A stretch of DNA of 31,365 nucleotides, from contig JAQGAU010000313.1 in the NCBI GenBank assembly GCA_034698045.1, positions 1 through 31,365 of the forward strand, in the 5' to 3' direction. Made by a program: the position numbers and the translations under genes. The DNA comes from Paramacrobiotus richtersi. Taxonomy: Eukaryota > Tardigrada > Eutardigrada > Parachela > Macrobiotidae. The notes below the pieces were generated by a model that searched no databases, was not told the DNA's origin, and saw only the letters and a list, made by a program, of their open reading frames with translations. This document shows positions 18,292 through 28,432 of the stretch, in pieces; the stretch's first letter is position 1; each line of letters starts with the position of its first letter.

Positions 18292-21200
18292 CTAAATAAT
18301 AAGAGTGAGAATACTCGTATAGATGGAACATATAATCAATAAATAAAAAAACTTAAAGCCAGATGAAATAAAACAAATAAATAAATAATAATATTAAAAA
18401 AATACTAATAACGAAATAGTAAATAAACGAACGAAATAAAATAAAATTCAAATGTATCAAAGTTCAAAGTTCAAATGCAAACATATGTATCTGGGATAAG
18501 TTTTGAGCAACTTAAGCTATGAATTATGTAAACTGAGCGATCAATAAAGCAATGAAGATCAAAGTAATAATTTCCAAAGGAAATTAAACCGGAATTTAAC
18601 TAAAGAGCATATATTGCAAAATCATTTCATCGAGCACTAGATGCGAAAGTGAATTGTAAGCTTGCCGCATTCGCGGATCGCCGCCAACATGCGAAATAAT
18701 GATTGTATAGCACCGTAGTGTATCGGCTTCAAAAAAGTTTCTTCGTCTCTGACTCCCGATGTATGGGGATAATGTAAAAACAAATCGTGCTTCTGTCGTT
18801 TTCAAAGATTTTTAGAGAAAACACATACGTAAAATATGTCTAATATATGTAAAATAAATCTTATTTTTTAAAACATCAAGGTTTTGGACAGTGCAATTGA
18901 CATGCGAATTATTCGTTAATCTTCGACCACAGTCTGCGGAATTCTAGATATCCATATGTCTGATGTATTAGTCTATAATGCAATGTAATGCAGTGTTATA
19001 ATTATATTATTTCGCACTGAATAGCGCATCTTTTTGTACCTGCAATGAGACAGTGTCCACTTGGTACGCCGTTTTCTCCATGACAATGTATGCCAAGCCA
19101 TCGGACAAATTAACAGCTGTCTCAACCGGAAGCGGTGGTAATCCCATATCCGCCTGTAACATACAATTCATCAGCAGACCTTCGGTTGTCTAATATTGTC
19201 ACTTACGCTCATCTAGCATATGTAATACTTCGTGAAGTACGTGTATACTGTATGCGATGATGTTCGCTCCGAGACAGAGCGTACTGTTATCGCTATCAAA
19301 TCAACTCTACGGTACTTTCCGAAAGGTCACGAAGAATATTTATGAAATTAAACATGGCCAAAACATTCAAAATAAGCAAAACAAATGAAGAAATGAATAG
19401 ATATAAAAAAGGTCAAAATTGTAAACTGTGATCATTGACTGTTAATTGTTATCTAATAAATAAATATTTATTTATTTATTTATTGAATAATTATTATTAA
19501 GAAATATTTTCAAAATAATTGCTATGCATGTGTACTGTGTTTTGAATACAATAAAAGAAGTACGAGACAACCAAATAAAAATCCACTAACGCTTGAGCAA
19601 ACATACCAAATTTCCGCGCTGAACAAACGGAAACTGTTCAATTCCAAACATGTAAAAACTATCCCCTTTAATAAAAATCAACGATGTATTGGTCATAAAC
19701 GCCGCATCCAGATGGGACCGGGGAATCTGCGGGAACGCCTGTTCGATGAGCCCGCTATACGGTTCCCTGGGGGATTTATTCCAGAACACGAAAAACTTAT
19801 CGTCTTTGAAGAACAACGTCTGCCCATCGGCCAGTGTGAGGGCCGCTTCCAAGGGAGTGGGCAGTCCGTGCCAGTCCCGGCCAATGGGCAGGCCCGGTTG
19901 TTGCCGGTTGTCCACCACGTTCCCCTCGAAATCCATTATGTGCCAGTATACATCGTCTATATGGGGAAATTAAAAAGCAATGTTTTTATTTTTTATGATT
20001 TTTTTATATTTTTTCTAAATTTTTATGAAGATATTTGTATTATTGAAATTAAATCGTCGTAATTCAAATCGTCGTATTGCAAAAGGCACAGTCCTAAATG
20101 TTTATTTTTGGTGTAAATCAGTAGGGTGAATTCAGTGTGAGAAGTTCATCCGTCAACACAAGTATTTTACTAAACTGCTGGTCAAGTAATCAGCTTTTTT
20201 AGATCTGTATGCAGCTGTAATAAAAGACTGTTATTCACTGACTTCCTAAATTCGGGGTGCTTTTTAACTAGACTATCACATGCGTTTTACGGGCATATTA
20301 ATAAAAATAGGGGAACCAGTGAGTAAAACAAAGGAAAGGATTGTGGGAATTTTCGATTAATGTGTAAAAAGTATTACCGAAGCCAGTGAATCGTTTGTCT
20401 GTGTTAGCTCAGCATCGTATTTGGTATTCCAGCAGTAACTAGTCGCCATGGACGATGGATGTGCCATTACACTACACTTTTCTACCGCATGTGGTATTTC
20501 AGCAGAACTGCCGTAGCGTTTCAGTGCATATATGAATTTACAAAACATCAAGTCATATAACACATCGTAATATAGTTGAGCAGAACTAACTTAAAAGTGT
20601 GATTTAATTACTTTTAATTGCCTGCAAACATTATTGTATCGTCAGGTAATTATCGATTAGTACTGTGTGCGGAGCGATGGCAAGTGAAACTCCAAAATAT
20701 GGTGCAGTACGCTAAACAAAGAAACTTTTTATTTATGCACTCTGTGTATAAATAAAAAACTTGTATGATGTAGTTAAATCCACATTCTTTTTGTTAATTT
20801 CTGTTGTAGTAGATAAAGCTGTCTACTGCCAAAAAATGGTTAGTGCGATTCTGTATACTTCAAGTATTGCAGAGATATGTATAGTACGTATGTGGCCAAA
20901 GAATACCGGTACCGCATTTGGTATTACCGCACTTGGCCAGTACACTGCAGCTTCGACAATGCTTGTTAATTATAGTTGCCGTTAACCGAACCGAACCGAT
21001 TAGAGAACCGGAACCATCGGTTCGGTTCTCTATGGTTCCATGATTTTGGAACCGTAGAACCGATCGGGAGAGAACCATTGGTTCCGGTTCTCACAAAAAC
21101 ACCGGTTCTGGAACCGGAACCGACCAAAATAACAGGGCAGTTCCATGTCGGAACCGAACCGGTGGGAACCGGTTCCGTATCGGAACCGGTATGTCGGTTT

Positions 21201-22415
21201 CAGTTCCATTCCGGAGAGGACTGGGAACCGGAACCGGAACCGTTTAGAGAACCGTTGGCATCTATAGCTTGTTTCTTTGTACGCGAAGTTCGAAGTTGCT
21301 AGTACGATATCGCCGTAGCCATGTACATCAGTTATCACAATCATTAACTTTGTTTCCTGTAATGCAGTATAGTGCTAGTACTAGTATTACTATATGTGTT
21401 CATTTTTCCAAAAATATGTTATCGGATTAATTTTACTATATTTGTTTATTTTCAAAAATATATTATCGGATTCATTTTACTATATATGTTTATTTACAAA
21501 AATATAAAATGTTGATCTGCTGCAGCATCAGAATTATGCCACAAGCTGTATGTAAAGCTTACTGGCGAACACATAGGTATTCCCGTCTCCGGTCTGCGCA
21601 AAAACATCGGGAATAAAATCCGCCGAACAGATATGGGGGGATAAACTGCCGTCTCCAGAGAAAGCTGGTGGAGCGGTGATGGTCATAATGTCCACGTCCA
21701 CCGGGGGCGGAAGTGCATGGGACGGTGGTCGGGGTTGCGGCTGGTACTGCACACCGATCCAGACCATCCCTGCCGAAAAAGAGAATGTTCTGCCGAAAAA
21801 GAGAATGTTCTTTTTCCAGTAATACTCTTAAACTATGATAACCCAGAATGGTGCGGTTTGATACGCGTTTTCTGGACCATCATCTGCATAACGCGCTGGC
21901 GAATATACGACAGCTTGTCTACTTTTGTTCCTAATCGTAGTGCAAAGGCTAATCATGACTGGTTCATCCTAGACAAAATCACTGAGCTTTCCAAACAAAT
22001 TGTAACCATTGCTGATTGATTTCCTTTTTCTTATTTTTTGAGAATTTAGTTTGTGTTTACGAATCGACTAACTGAGAAATCTGTCAGTATAATATTTGTA
22101 CAGCAAAATTTCTTTAATTTTCAGTTACAAGATTATCAGCCATCATTAAGGGTTAATTTACTTAATTAATCGCTGATAAATATAAGCACATCAAAAATTG
22201 TATACATGGCTCGAGGTTTTCAGTCACTACTGCACCCGCACAGAGTTACTTCGATTTCACTTCCTTCGAACCATATTTGTACTACGCAGCGATAGTACAG
22301 TTTCTACATTACTTTTGTCCCTTCTCCCGAAACCGGTCTTTGCTGAGTTCCACGACGTGGAGAATAGTAAAATAAAAATCAACCGCAGATGCTCCGTAAA
22401 GCCTATCACATTCAT
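18124..22415 (-). CDS. Secreted hemopexin-domain protein
   Basis: Gene-level entry. Exons 22415-22313, 21769-21563, 19956-19607, 19153-19040 and 18291-18124 join in phase (1, 1, 0, 0), giving 313 residues. Order: signal peptide (MNVIGFTEHLRLIFILLFST...), a Pro-rich linker preceded by R-R-D-K-R (a furin-type site formed across splice 1), then four hemopexin blades and a C-terminal tail. No metalloprotease catalytic domain or HExxH motif is present, unlike matrix metalloproteinases. Blade marks are ICSADFIPDVF...YVFANDVYWHI, LEAALTLADGQTLFFKDDKF, HLDAAFMTNTSLIFIKGDSF and ETAVNLSDGLAYIVMEK. Hemopexin folds bind proteins, metals or haem; the ligand here is unknown. It likely acts outside the cell. 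Confidence 0.8.
18292..19039. other. Last intron of the hemopexin gene
   Basis: Under the five-exon model this is intron. It holds an A/T-rich stretch (18330-18450) and the block 18600-18810 with an open 69-codon minus frame and a P-I-H-Y-G motif, shared with 14870-15060. That block might be an alternative exon; its frame is not kept between copies. Confidence 0.4.
19040..19153 (-). CDS. Hemopexin-protein exon 4 (fourth blade)
   Basis: 38 codons, phase 0 at both ends: ADMGLPPLPVETAVNLSDGL then AYIVMEKTAYQVDTVSLQ. Acceptor TATGTTACAG; donor CAG|GTACAA. If the donor is skipped the frame adds VQKDALFSAK and stops at 19007-19009, giving a 268-residue form that lacks the C-terminal Cys. The exon has no counterpart in the left duplication unit. 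Confidence 0.85.
19607..19956 (-). CDS. Hemopexin-protein exon 3 (blades 1-3)
   Basis: 350 nt, acceptor CCCATATAG, donor TTTG|GTATGT. It carries the remainder of blade 1, all of blade 2 (LEAALTLADGQTLFFKDDKF) and most of blade 3 (HLDAAFMTNTSLIFIKGDSF). The D/E-A-A and F-F/I-K-(D/G)-D-x-F pattern is the hemopexin repeat signature. Confidence 0.9.
20983..21260. repeat. GGAACC / GGTTCC palindromic array
   Basis: About 280 bp made mostly of interleaved GAACCG and CGGTTC words in both orientations, including GGAACCGGTTCC-type palindromes. Open frames through it on both strands (20976-21302, 21030-21344) are by-products of the repeat. It could fold into strong hairpins in the hemopexin pre-mRNA. 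Confidence 0.8.
21388..21510. repeat. ~62-bp tandem repeat, about three copies
   Basis: Units contain TTTACTATAT.TGTT.ATTT..AAAAATAT.TTATCGGATT. AT-rich, intronic. Confidence 0.7.
21563..21769 (-). CDS. Hemopexin-protein exon 2 (linker and first blade)
   Basis: Acceptor TTTTTCGGCAG, which is duplicated by a 20-bp tandem repeat just upstream; donor GCCA|GTAAGC. It encodes a Pro-rich segment (QPQPRPPSHALPPPVDVD), then HICSADFIPDVFAQTGDG and the start of blade 1. The split Asn codon completes Y-V-F-A-N-D-V-Y-W-H. Confidence 0.85.
21771..21810. repeat. Exact 20-bp tandem duplication at a splice acceptor
   Basis: TGCCGAAAAAGAGAATGTTC occurs twice in a row (21771-21790, 21791-21810). On the minus strand each copy ends in TTTTTCGGCAG, so the hemopexin exon 2 acceptor is doubled. 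Confidence 0.9.
22190..22380 (+). other. Open plus-strand frame antisense to hemopexin exon 1
   Basis: A plus frame rich in Tyr and Phe (APAQSYFDFTSFEPYLYYAA) follows GAGGTTTTCAG. It overlaps the signal-peptide exon of the hemopexin gene on the other strand. I regard the minus exon as real because it joins in phase, and this as chance or an old exon. Confidence 0.15.
22313..22415 (-). CDS. Hemopexin-protein exon 1 (signal peptide)
   Basis: 34 codons from the first in-frame ATG (22415-22413): a short polar start, a hydrophobic core LRLIFILLF and small residues STSWNSA as the likely cleavage area. The donor AAAA|GTAATG at 22312 leaves phase 1. It joins the exon at 21769 to form G-R-R-D-K-R-M. 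Confidence 0.65.
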
Positions 22416-22743
22416 CGCGTGATAATCGATGTTTCCCAATATTTAAAAAATAATCTGGATTTAAGACCGTGATGTAGACATTATAATTATTAAATGGATA
22501 AATTAATCGGTATCTAGTAAATGTGGAATTGTTAACAGTAATACAACAAGGAAAATCCTCAACAATTAACAAGTATACGCACTGAAGCCGCTGAAAAGTT
22601 AACTCAAAAACTAATTTTACGGAAAACCGAGCACCGCTTTACGCTAATGAAACTGAAATGCATTTTCTCCTGTGGTTGTTAGATCGCGTTAGTAGTCGGC
22701 TTATCCGTTGACCCGGTAGTGGACAATCAACAAAATAAAAACA

Positions 22744-23026
22744 ATGCAGTCTCTTAAACTGGCGCACATTCGCTTTGTTACCGTGTGTTCACTGGGCTTT
22801 ATGTGCAGTGCCAGTGAATACAGCATTCGATAACAGCGGGCTTACCGTCGTACTTCCGGTGAGGCGGCTCGATTTTCCGTTTTTGAACAGTTTGGGGGGA
22901 TCGAAAGCGTTATTCTTAGCGTGTTGGGGGGAGTGAACACTCAAATTTATGCCGATAGCAATAATGCTGAATTTTTATATGTTAAGCATTTATTTAGTTT
23001 TATTTATCTTAATTTTTATAATTTTT
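22744..23026 (+). pseudogene. Signal-peptide-like frame interrupted by one TAA
   Basis: ATG 22744 opens MQSLKLAHIRFVTVCSLGFM, then TAA at 22831-22833, and the same frame continues (for example GEAARFSVFEQFGGIESVIL) to a stop near 23026. A hydrophobic leader followed by an in-frame stop suggests a dead small secreted-protein gene, though its end runs into satellite DNA. The minus strand here has a good donor (GTAAGC at about 22848), so an exon of another gene is an alternative. Confidence 0.2.
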
Positions 23027-24395
23027 AAATATATTTTTATATATAATAAGCTGAATTTTTATAATTTATATATATATTTTTATGTATTATATGCTGAATT
23101 TCTATAATTTTTATATATATTTTTATATATTATATGCTGAATGTCTACCATTTTTATATATATTTTTATATAGGGTACCACTATAGGCACCCCCATACAC
23201 CCCGAATCACTATAGGCACCCCTTTTCACACCCCCATTAATTCTAAACACTATAGGCACCCCTTTTAATGAATATCTGTTAATATTCATTACCAATGGAC
23301 TAGCGCAAACAGAACCGATAAACTGCTGTTTAAAACAAGTGCACAAACTAAACGCGCACAAACTAAACTATGAACATACTTGTCACATTGGAAATGAAGT
23401 TCCAGATGTCCGTCATTTTCTGGTGTAAATGATTCTGTAGTAAATTTAAATTAAAGTTTTATGTCATACCGGTAGGAGTCATATTTACGAAAGCCGATTC
23501 CGAGCGAACTTGGCTAGCTGACGCCAACAAGAAAGAAAAGTTCACACGTTGTCCAAAGCAACCGGCAGAAGGCCGAAAGGAGAATAAACTGTCGTTAAAT
23601 AAGATTTATTAATTAATCATTCCAGAAATGTTAAAATTAGATCTAAGTTGGATGATATGCGTGATCAACCGATAGCTGGAACGAACGCATAAATTAAAAA
23701 CTTAAAATGTAAAAGGGGTGCCTATAGCAAATTATCAGAGGGGTGCATCTATTAATTATTGAAAAAGGGGTGCCTATAGTAAACGGGGGTGAAAGGGGGT
23801 GCCTATAGCGATTTCCTTTTATATATTATATGCTGCATTTTTATAATTTTTATACATATTTTTATATATTATATACTGAATTTTTATAATTTTTATATTT
23901 ATTTTTATGTATTGTATGCTGGATTTTTATAATTTTTATATATATTTTTATATACTATATGCTGAATGTCTACCATTTTTATATATATTTTTATATCTTA
24001 TATGCTGAATTTTTATAATTTTTATATATACGTTTATATATTATATGCTGAATTTCTACCATTTTTATATATTATATGCTGAATTTTTATAATTTTTATA
24101 CATATTTTTATATATTATATACTGAATTTTTATAATTTTTATATTTATTTTTATGTATTGTATGCTGGATTTTTATAATTTTTATATATATTTTTATATA
24201 CTATATGCTGAATGTCTACCATTTTTATATATATTTTTATATCTTATATGCTGAATTTTTATAATTTTTATATATACGTTTATATATTATATGCTGAATT
24301 TCTACCATTTTTATATATTATATGCTGAATTTCTACCATTTTTATATATTATATGCTGAATTTCTACCATTTTTATATATTATATGCTGAATTTC
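22965..24395. repeat. AT-rich 41-42 bp satellite with 246-bp higher-order repeat
   Basis: Units are built on TATATGCTGAATTT(T/C)TA(T/C)(A/C)A(T)TTTTTATATA. The array is split into 22965-23178 and 23811-24395 by an inserted element. In the right half, about 23829-24065 is repeated almost exactly at 24075-24311 (offset 246 bp), which indicates recent higher-order amplification. Confidence 0.85.
23179..23810. mobile_element. 632-bp non-autonomous element with CTATAGGCACCCC termini
   Basis: The left end is CACTATAGGCACCCCC (23179-23194); the right end, reversed, is CGCTATAGGCACCCCC (23795-23810). CTATAGGCACCCC occurs three times near the left end and its complement three times near the right end, giving mirror-image subterminal repeats. 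The element splits an AT-rich satellite. No transposase frame is present and no target duplication was recognised. The CACTA start recalls CACTA-type DNA transposons, but the family is not established. Confidence 0.7.
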
Positions 24396-24415
24396 AATAT
24401 ATTTCTGTTCAAACC

Positions 24416-24421
24416 TTTATT
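24416..24421 (-). terminator. Poly(A) signal for the Ig-domain gene
   Basis: AATAAA on the minus strand, about 150 nt past the TAA of the Ig-domain gene, at the edge of the satellite array. Confidence 0.5.
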
Positions 24422-24573
24422 TGACTCCATACAGGATCATCACAGAACAAGTCAATCAATCATCAACTGAGAATCAACAAGTGAGAATACAGTGCAAACC
24501 AGAATCACAAAATGAGGCATAAAAAGGCAAATAAATAAGAATAAGTTATAGGCGCTCATTACAGTTAATAAAC

Positions 24574-25234
24574 TTAACCTCTTATTCCAGGAAGCTTGTT
24601 GCGTGCAGGTTTGTGCTCTTTAACAACGAGCTGGATGACCTTCTGGACTTCGGCTCCCGTTATAAACGGTTGGCACGTATAGTATCCCGCATCGGACATT
24701 TTAGTTGCTGTGATAATCAGTTGTTTATCTGCAGTTTTGGCATCGGTGGGTAATTCCCCATCAATCTTTGCCCATTTTATGTCTTCGGATTTTCCAGTTG
24801 AATCACAAAATAACGTCACAGGAACCCCGAGATATCCAACTTTTCTGATAACCTCGATTTCGACTTTCTCGTCTATTAAACCAAAATGCGACAGTTTGTT
24901 ATTATGTTTCATATTAACATATAAAAAAACAAATTTTATTCTGCAGTTTTCAAGAAAAATATAATTCATAATTATTGCTAATAATTTACAAAGTGGACAT
25001 GATCTCATTATAAAATACAATACAGGCATATACCGATACACTAAACTATTTTTCAAATATTTGTTTTCGTGAAATAAATTTAGAAGGCTTTGACATAAAT
25101 AAATAATAAAAAAATTTTAACATTCTCTTAATTCAGCGAAAGACAGTCGTTTTGTTTTACTTACCGGCACTTTGGGCTTGTGCGTCATAACAGGGAAGCG
25201 CACCAACAAAACATCCAAACGTGCAAAACGCAAT
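24574..25234 (-). CDS. Small secreted single-Ig-domain protein (first exon not found)
   Basis: Exons 25234-25165 and 24872-24574 join at a phase-1 intron (GTAAGT ... TTTAATAG). The first visible exon encodes a hydrophobic leader ending DAQAQSA, a likely signal-peptide end, and starts in phase 0 after TTTATTTCAG, so the initiator Met is in an unseen upstream exon. The second encodes one Ig domain: V-T-L-F-C, 13 residues on I-K-W, then D-A-G-Y-Y-T-C, the paired Cys of an Ig fold. A basic tail (KEHKPARNKLPGIRG) precedes TAA at 24574-24576. No transmembrane segment follows, so a secreted protein of about 125 residues is inferred. Its partner is unknown. Confidence 0.75.
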
Positions 25235-27600
25235 CTGAAATAAAAGTCAATATTGAGGTCTCTTTTCACCCGACAAAAATCGGGGGAAAAATAGCGCATT
25301 ATTAACGTACCCCAAAAATGCAGATATTTAAGGAATTCATTGTAATGGAAATCGGTAGGCCACGTAAAACAGATATGACCTTTAGGAAAAGGGAACTCAA
25401 ATTCTTTATTATCGGCAGTTAACTTTGCGTACAAATCCGTCGACTGTTATAACAAATCCGATTGATGGGATTATTATATATTGCCAGTTCACGATATACG
25501 TTACCGTATTGATCAGATAAAAATGGTGACTTGTGAGCACGCTGATCAGATCACTCAATGAGTAATGCTTCTAGAATTATGTTTCTACCATATGTTTGCC
25601 ATACATTTCGCAAAAACACAGAGTTCTTCCGGGGTGGTACATGCGTGTGACCACAATTTGTCATGGTTTTCTTCAAGGTGAGGTCAGCGTTTTCCGGTAA
25701 AGTACGGGAAGATTGTGCCCAACTAGTCACCGCAATCAGTGTCGGATCAGAGGATTATGCACGTGTTATGACAAAACATCCTTTCGATTCAACCGGGTAA
25801 TTGACAGTACTACGCTTTATTTTAACGGACAAAGTACATAAAAAAATAAAAATAAATATAAATAAATAAGCATAAAAACAAAAACAAATAAATAATAACA
25901 ATTTATACATAAATAAATAAATATTATTATTAATTGTAAGCATATACATATGTATTGTAAGCTGTAAATATCAATGTAAATATATGTGTCGTGTGTATGT
26001 TGAATACATTATACATATACAAAACGAGCTTTATAGATTCTCTAGTCGGATACGTTCTGACATCTTCTGTTGTGGAGTGTTTTCAAGGCGAATATCGTAG
26101 AGTACCGGCTAGTGTCAGCTGGTTACGCGTATACTGATGTGACCGTCAACGATAGATAAAATAACACAAATTAACATAGAATGATTTCCTTTTTTTCCGG
26201 TTTCTGCAGGACCCTTGAACCCTGATGAGTTTTTACTGTATTTCGGAATGTGATCAGAACTGTGGAAGGACTTATACTGTAATTTTTCTGCAATTAGTTA
26301 CATTGGGCGCATTTCAATGTCAGGATTTTTGATTAATTACCCATTTATAAAACAGTTCCACATCGGGCCTATAAAATTACCGCTAGGAAAATAACAATAA
26401 GCAAAACCCGGAAAGAAAATTAAATAATCAACCAGGACAATGCATATTTCAACCAGATTCAACTCCTCAAAAGGGAAACCGCGCAACTCACCAAACATTA
26501 TGAAAAAAAAGATTTTCCACTCGCAAAAAAAGGAATAACTCGCAGAAATCACATAAAATCTATATACTCGTACAAAGTACTGCCATCATAATACACTGAC
26601 AGAGTCCAGTTGCCTACCAAAAATTAACAAACTGTCTGATGGTCGCGCATCATCGATATGTTCTCGCTATGGAAATTCTAGCTACCGAAAACCAGACTTC
26701 GCAGGATCATCCATCATACCCTCATAAATATAATAAAAATCCTTCATTCCCATTATTTTTATGTCAGTTAGCCTAGTGTCCAAAAAGATGACAAAAAATC
26801 AAACTGTCAATACATCAAATTCAGCTAATATGTTTTTTTGTTTTGCCTACACGTTACTACAGCCCGTGCGATATATTTCATATGGTTGTGTAGAAGCCAT
26901 TACTCTACGCCTTGATCACATAGACGCAAATCGCATAGCAGAGCACACTATCCCGCGGAATTGAGCAGACTTTGAAAACCACTGAAAGCATTTACAAAAA
27001 ACCCATACGTGTATCAAATCCCTAAAGTTCATTTGCGTTGAGTGTTTATATCCTCACAGCTGTGCGATGGCAGAGTTTTATGAAGGGGATCCTCCCTTGC
27101 TATTTTTTCAATAGTATGGGGATCAATACACGAAATTGGAAAACATATATATATCAGTCAAATAATTCACCATAAGACTGTGAGTCTATTATATATCGGA
27201 TACCATTTTTCGATACTTTGTTTCACCTCTTTTCACGCTGGCTGGAACTAAAACCAAAGTTACAACATCTGTTAACCGACTTTCTTTAATTACACTGACT
27301 TTTTCATCTATTGCCGTTAATTATAGCAACAACAGAATTTAAAACAGTTTAACAATGCTTCATCAAAACAATACTGAACTAATATATTAATGATATTGTC
27401 TTGTTGTTGTATTCATTTGTAAAAAGTAATTAATTAACAGCCTAATAAATTTACTATATGCAAGCCCAGCAAAAGTTTGGAAAGCAAACCGGCGGATTTT
27501 TAGTTGGAGCCACTGCACTACGACCTTCTGCCTTAACTGAGCATGGTAACATCGATCATATACTTTGATGTAATGATGTTTTTCATAGCTTGTCTTCGCT
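25235..27600. other. AT-rich region without supported genes
   Basis: The unseen first exon of the Ig-domain gene should be in the left part. The stretch 25840-26000 is A/T low complexity (AAATAAATA). Short open frames at 26337-26552 (minus) and 26761-26964 (plus) have AT-driven composition and no splice support. Confidence 0.4.
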
Positions 27601-27614
27601 TTATTACTCTTTCA

Positions 27615-27759
27615 TTGTTGTCCAACAGAATCGAGGCACATCAGTATGGGCGTATCGTGCAGCGTCGTTTTACCGTCGCATTCACTTGGCGCGTCAGCAT
27701 CGGCGCTTGGGAATTGAACAGGAGGTCACGGATGGTGTTCAGCCTGGCTATATCTTCAC
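27615..27759 (-). pseudogene. Frameshifted ankyrin-repeat exon (Notch-like)
   Basis: Acceptor TTGTGTTTTTTGCAG. The first frame reads EDIARLNTIRDLLFNS; after a one-base shift the next frame reads ADADAPSECDGKTTLHDTPI, together an ankyrin repeat (L-L-N-S-x-A-D-x-x-A ... D-G-K-T-x-L-H). Its strand and position fit a downstream ankyrin exon of the Notch pseudogene. Confidence 0.5.
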
Positions 27760-27839
27760 CTGCAAAAAACACAATTGCATAGGCTGTTAATGGTCGGCTC
27801 AGTTGTAGATGCAATATTACCGTTCTTCTTTCTCATTTA

Positions 27840-27990
27840 GCTCCTCGATTTTTTCTGTCTACTACTCGACCGCATTTCATGGTCAAGTCAGCAGGACCTC
27901 ATGGTCCAAATGAACTTCCCTGCACACCTCAAACTGCCTGTAGCTGCACATGTACAGCAAAAGATTACGCTATATATATCTGCATGTAGG
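27840..27990. other. Open block inside the Notch pseudogene
   Basis: A plus acceptor-like TTTCTCATTTAG precedes open plus frames, while the minus strand reads YRQFEVCREVHLDHEVLL, ankyrin-like. I cannot decide whether it is a decayed ankyrin exon or chance. Confidence 0.2.
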
Positions 27991-28432
27991 AACCAGTAAA
28001 CCGAATTAATCTCATTTTATGTTGTTTCGAACAGTTCGAAGTGATAATTTTTTTTATTGCACGACAAACAAGTTAGCGTGGCGTAAATGTTAATTCACCA
28101 ATATCAGCATTATTCTCGAGTGGCCGAGAAGAGATCTAAACCACATAAACCACCTTACTACGATTTTCACATACCAACTAGCGCACGCGCCTGCGCATAA
28201 CGCAGACGACGCAGAATTTCACGGTGAAGAGAAAGCGCCAAATCGCAATACCAATGTGACGATTTATAGAAGCGTTACAATTCGAATTACGGCAAGATAG
28301 ACAACTGAAAAGTAAAGTATCGCTTGCACCAATGAACGAACAAATAAATACGTTACATATAACCATTGAAAAACAAAGCGGAAATAACCAACACGATTAG
28401 GAGATAATGACCATATGCATACGTCAACTTAC

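Larger units (their letters stand above)
15646..19700. repeat. Right unit of the tandem segmental duplication
   Basis: Partner of 10.06-15.65 kb. It begins in pICln intron 2 sequence directly after a truncated hemopexin exon, so the unit junction lies at about 15645-15650. It contains dead pICln pieces and the working 3' exons of the hemopexin gene. An extra fragment of the hemopexin terminal exon (about 16860-17130) sits where pICln exon 4 should be. Confidence 0.75.
19957..21562. other. Intron of the hemopexin gene with repeats
   Basis: Between the exons at 19607-19956 and 21563-21769. It contains the GGAACC/GGTTCC array (20983-21260) and three copies of a ~62-bp AT-rich repeat (about 21388-21510). 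The rest, about 20000-20980, shows no supported feature. Confidence 0.5.

Noticed and set aside
20976-21344. Open frames of 104-108 codons in the GGAACC array
   Set aside because: Produced by the repeat on both strands; the translations are repetitive Glu-Pro/Phe-Arg text without domain content.
18124-22415. Matrix metalloproteinase
   Set aside because: Only hemopexin blades are present. Exon 1 is a signal peptide spliced directly before the linker, and no zinc-binding HExxH motif was found in the region.
23179-23810. CRISPR-like array from the repeated CTATAGGCACCCC words
   Set aside because: The repeats are inverted between the two ends with irregular spacing and the host is eukaryotic; transposon ends fit better.
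26221-26250. Hammerhead ribozyme core (CTGATGAG)
   Set aside because: The required CGAAAC partner and stems are absent.
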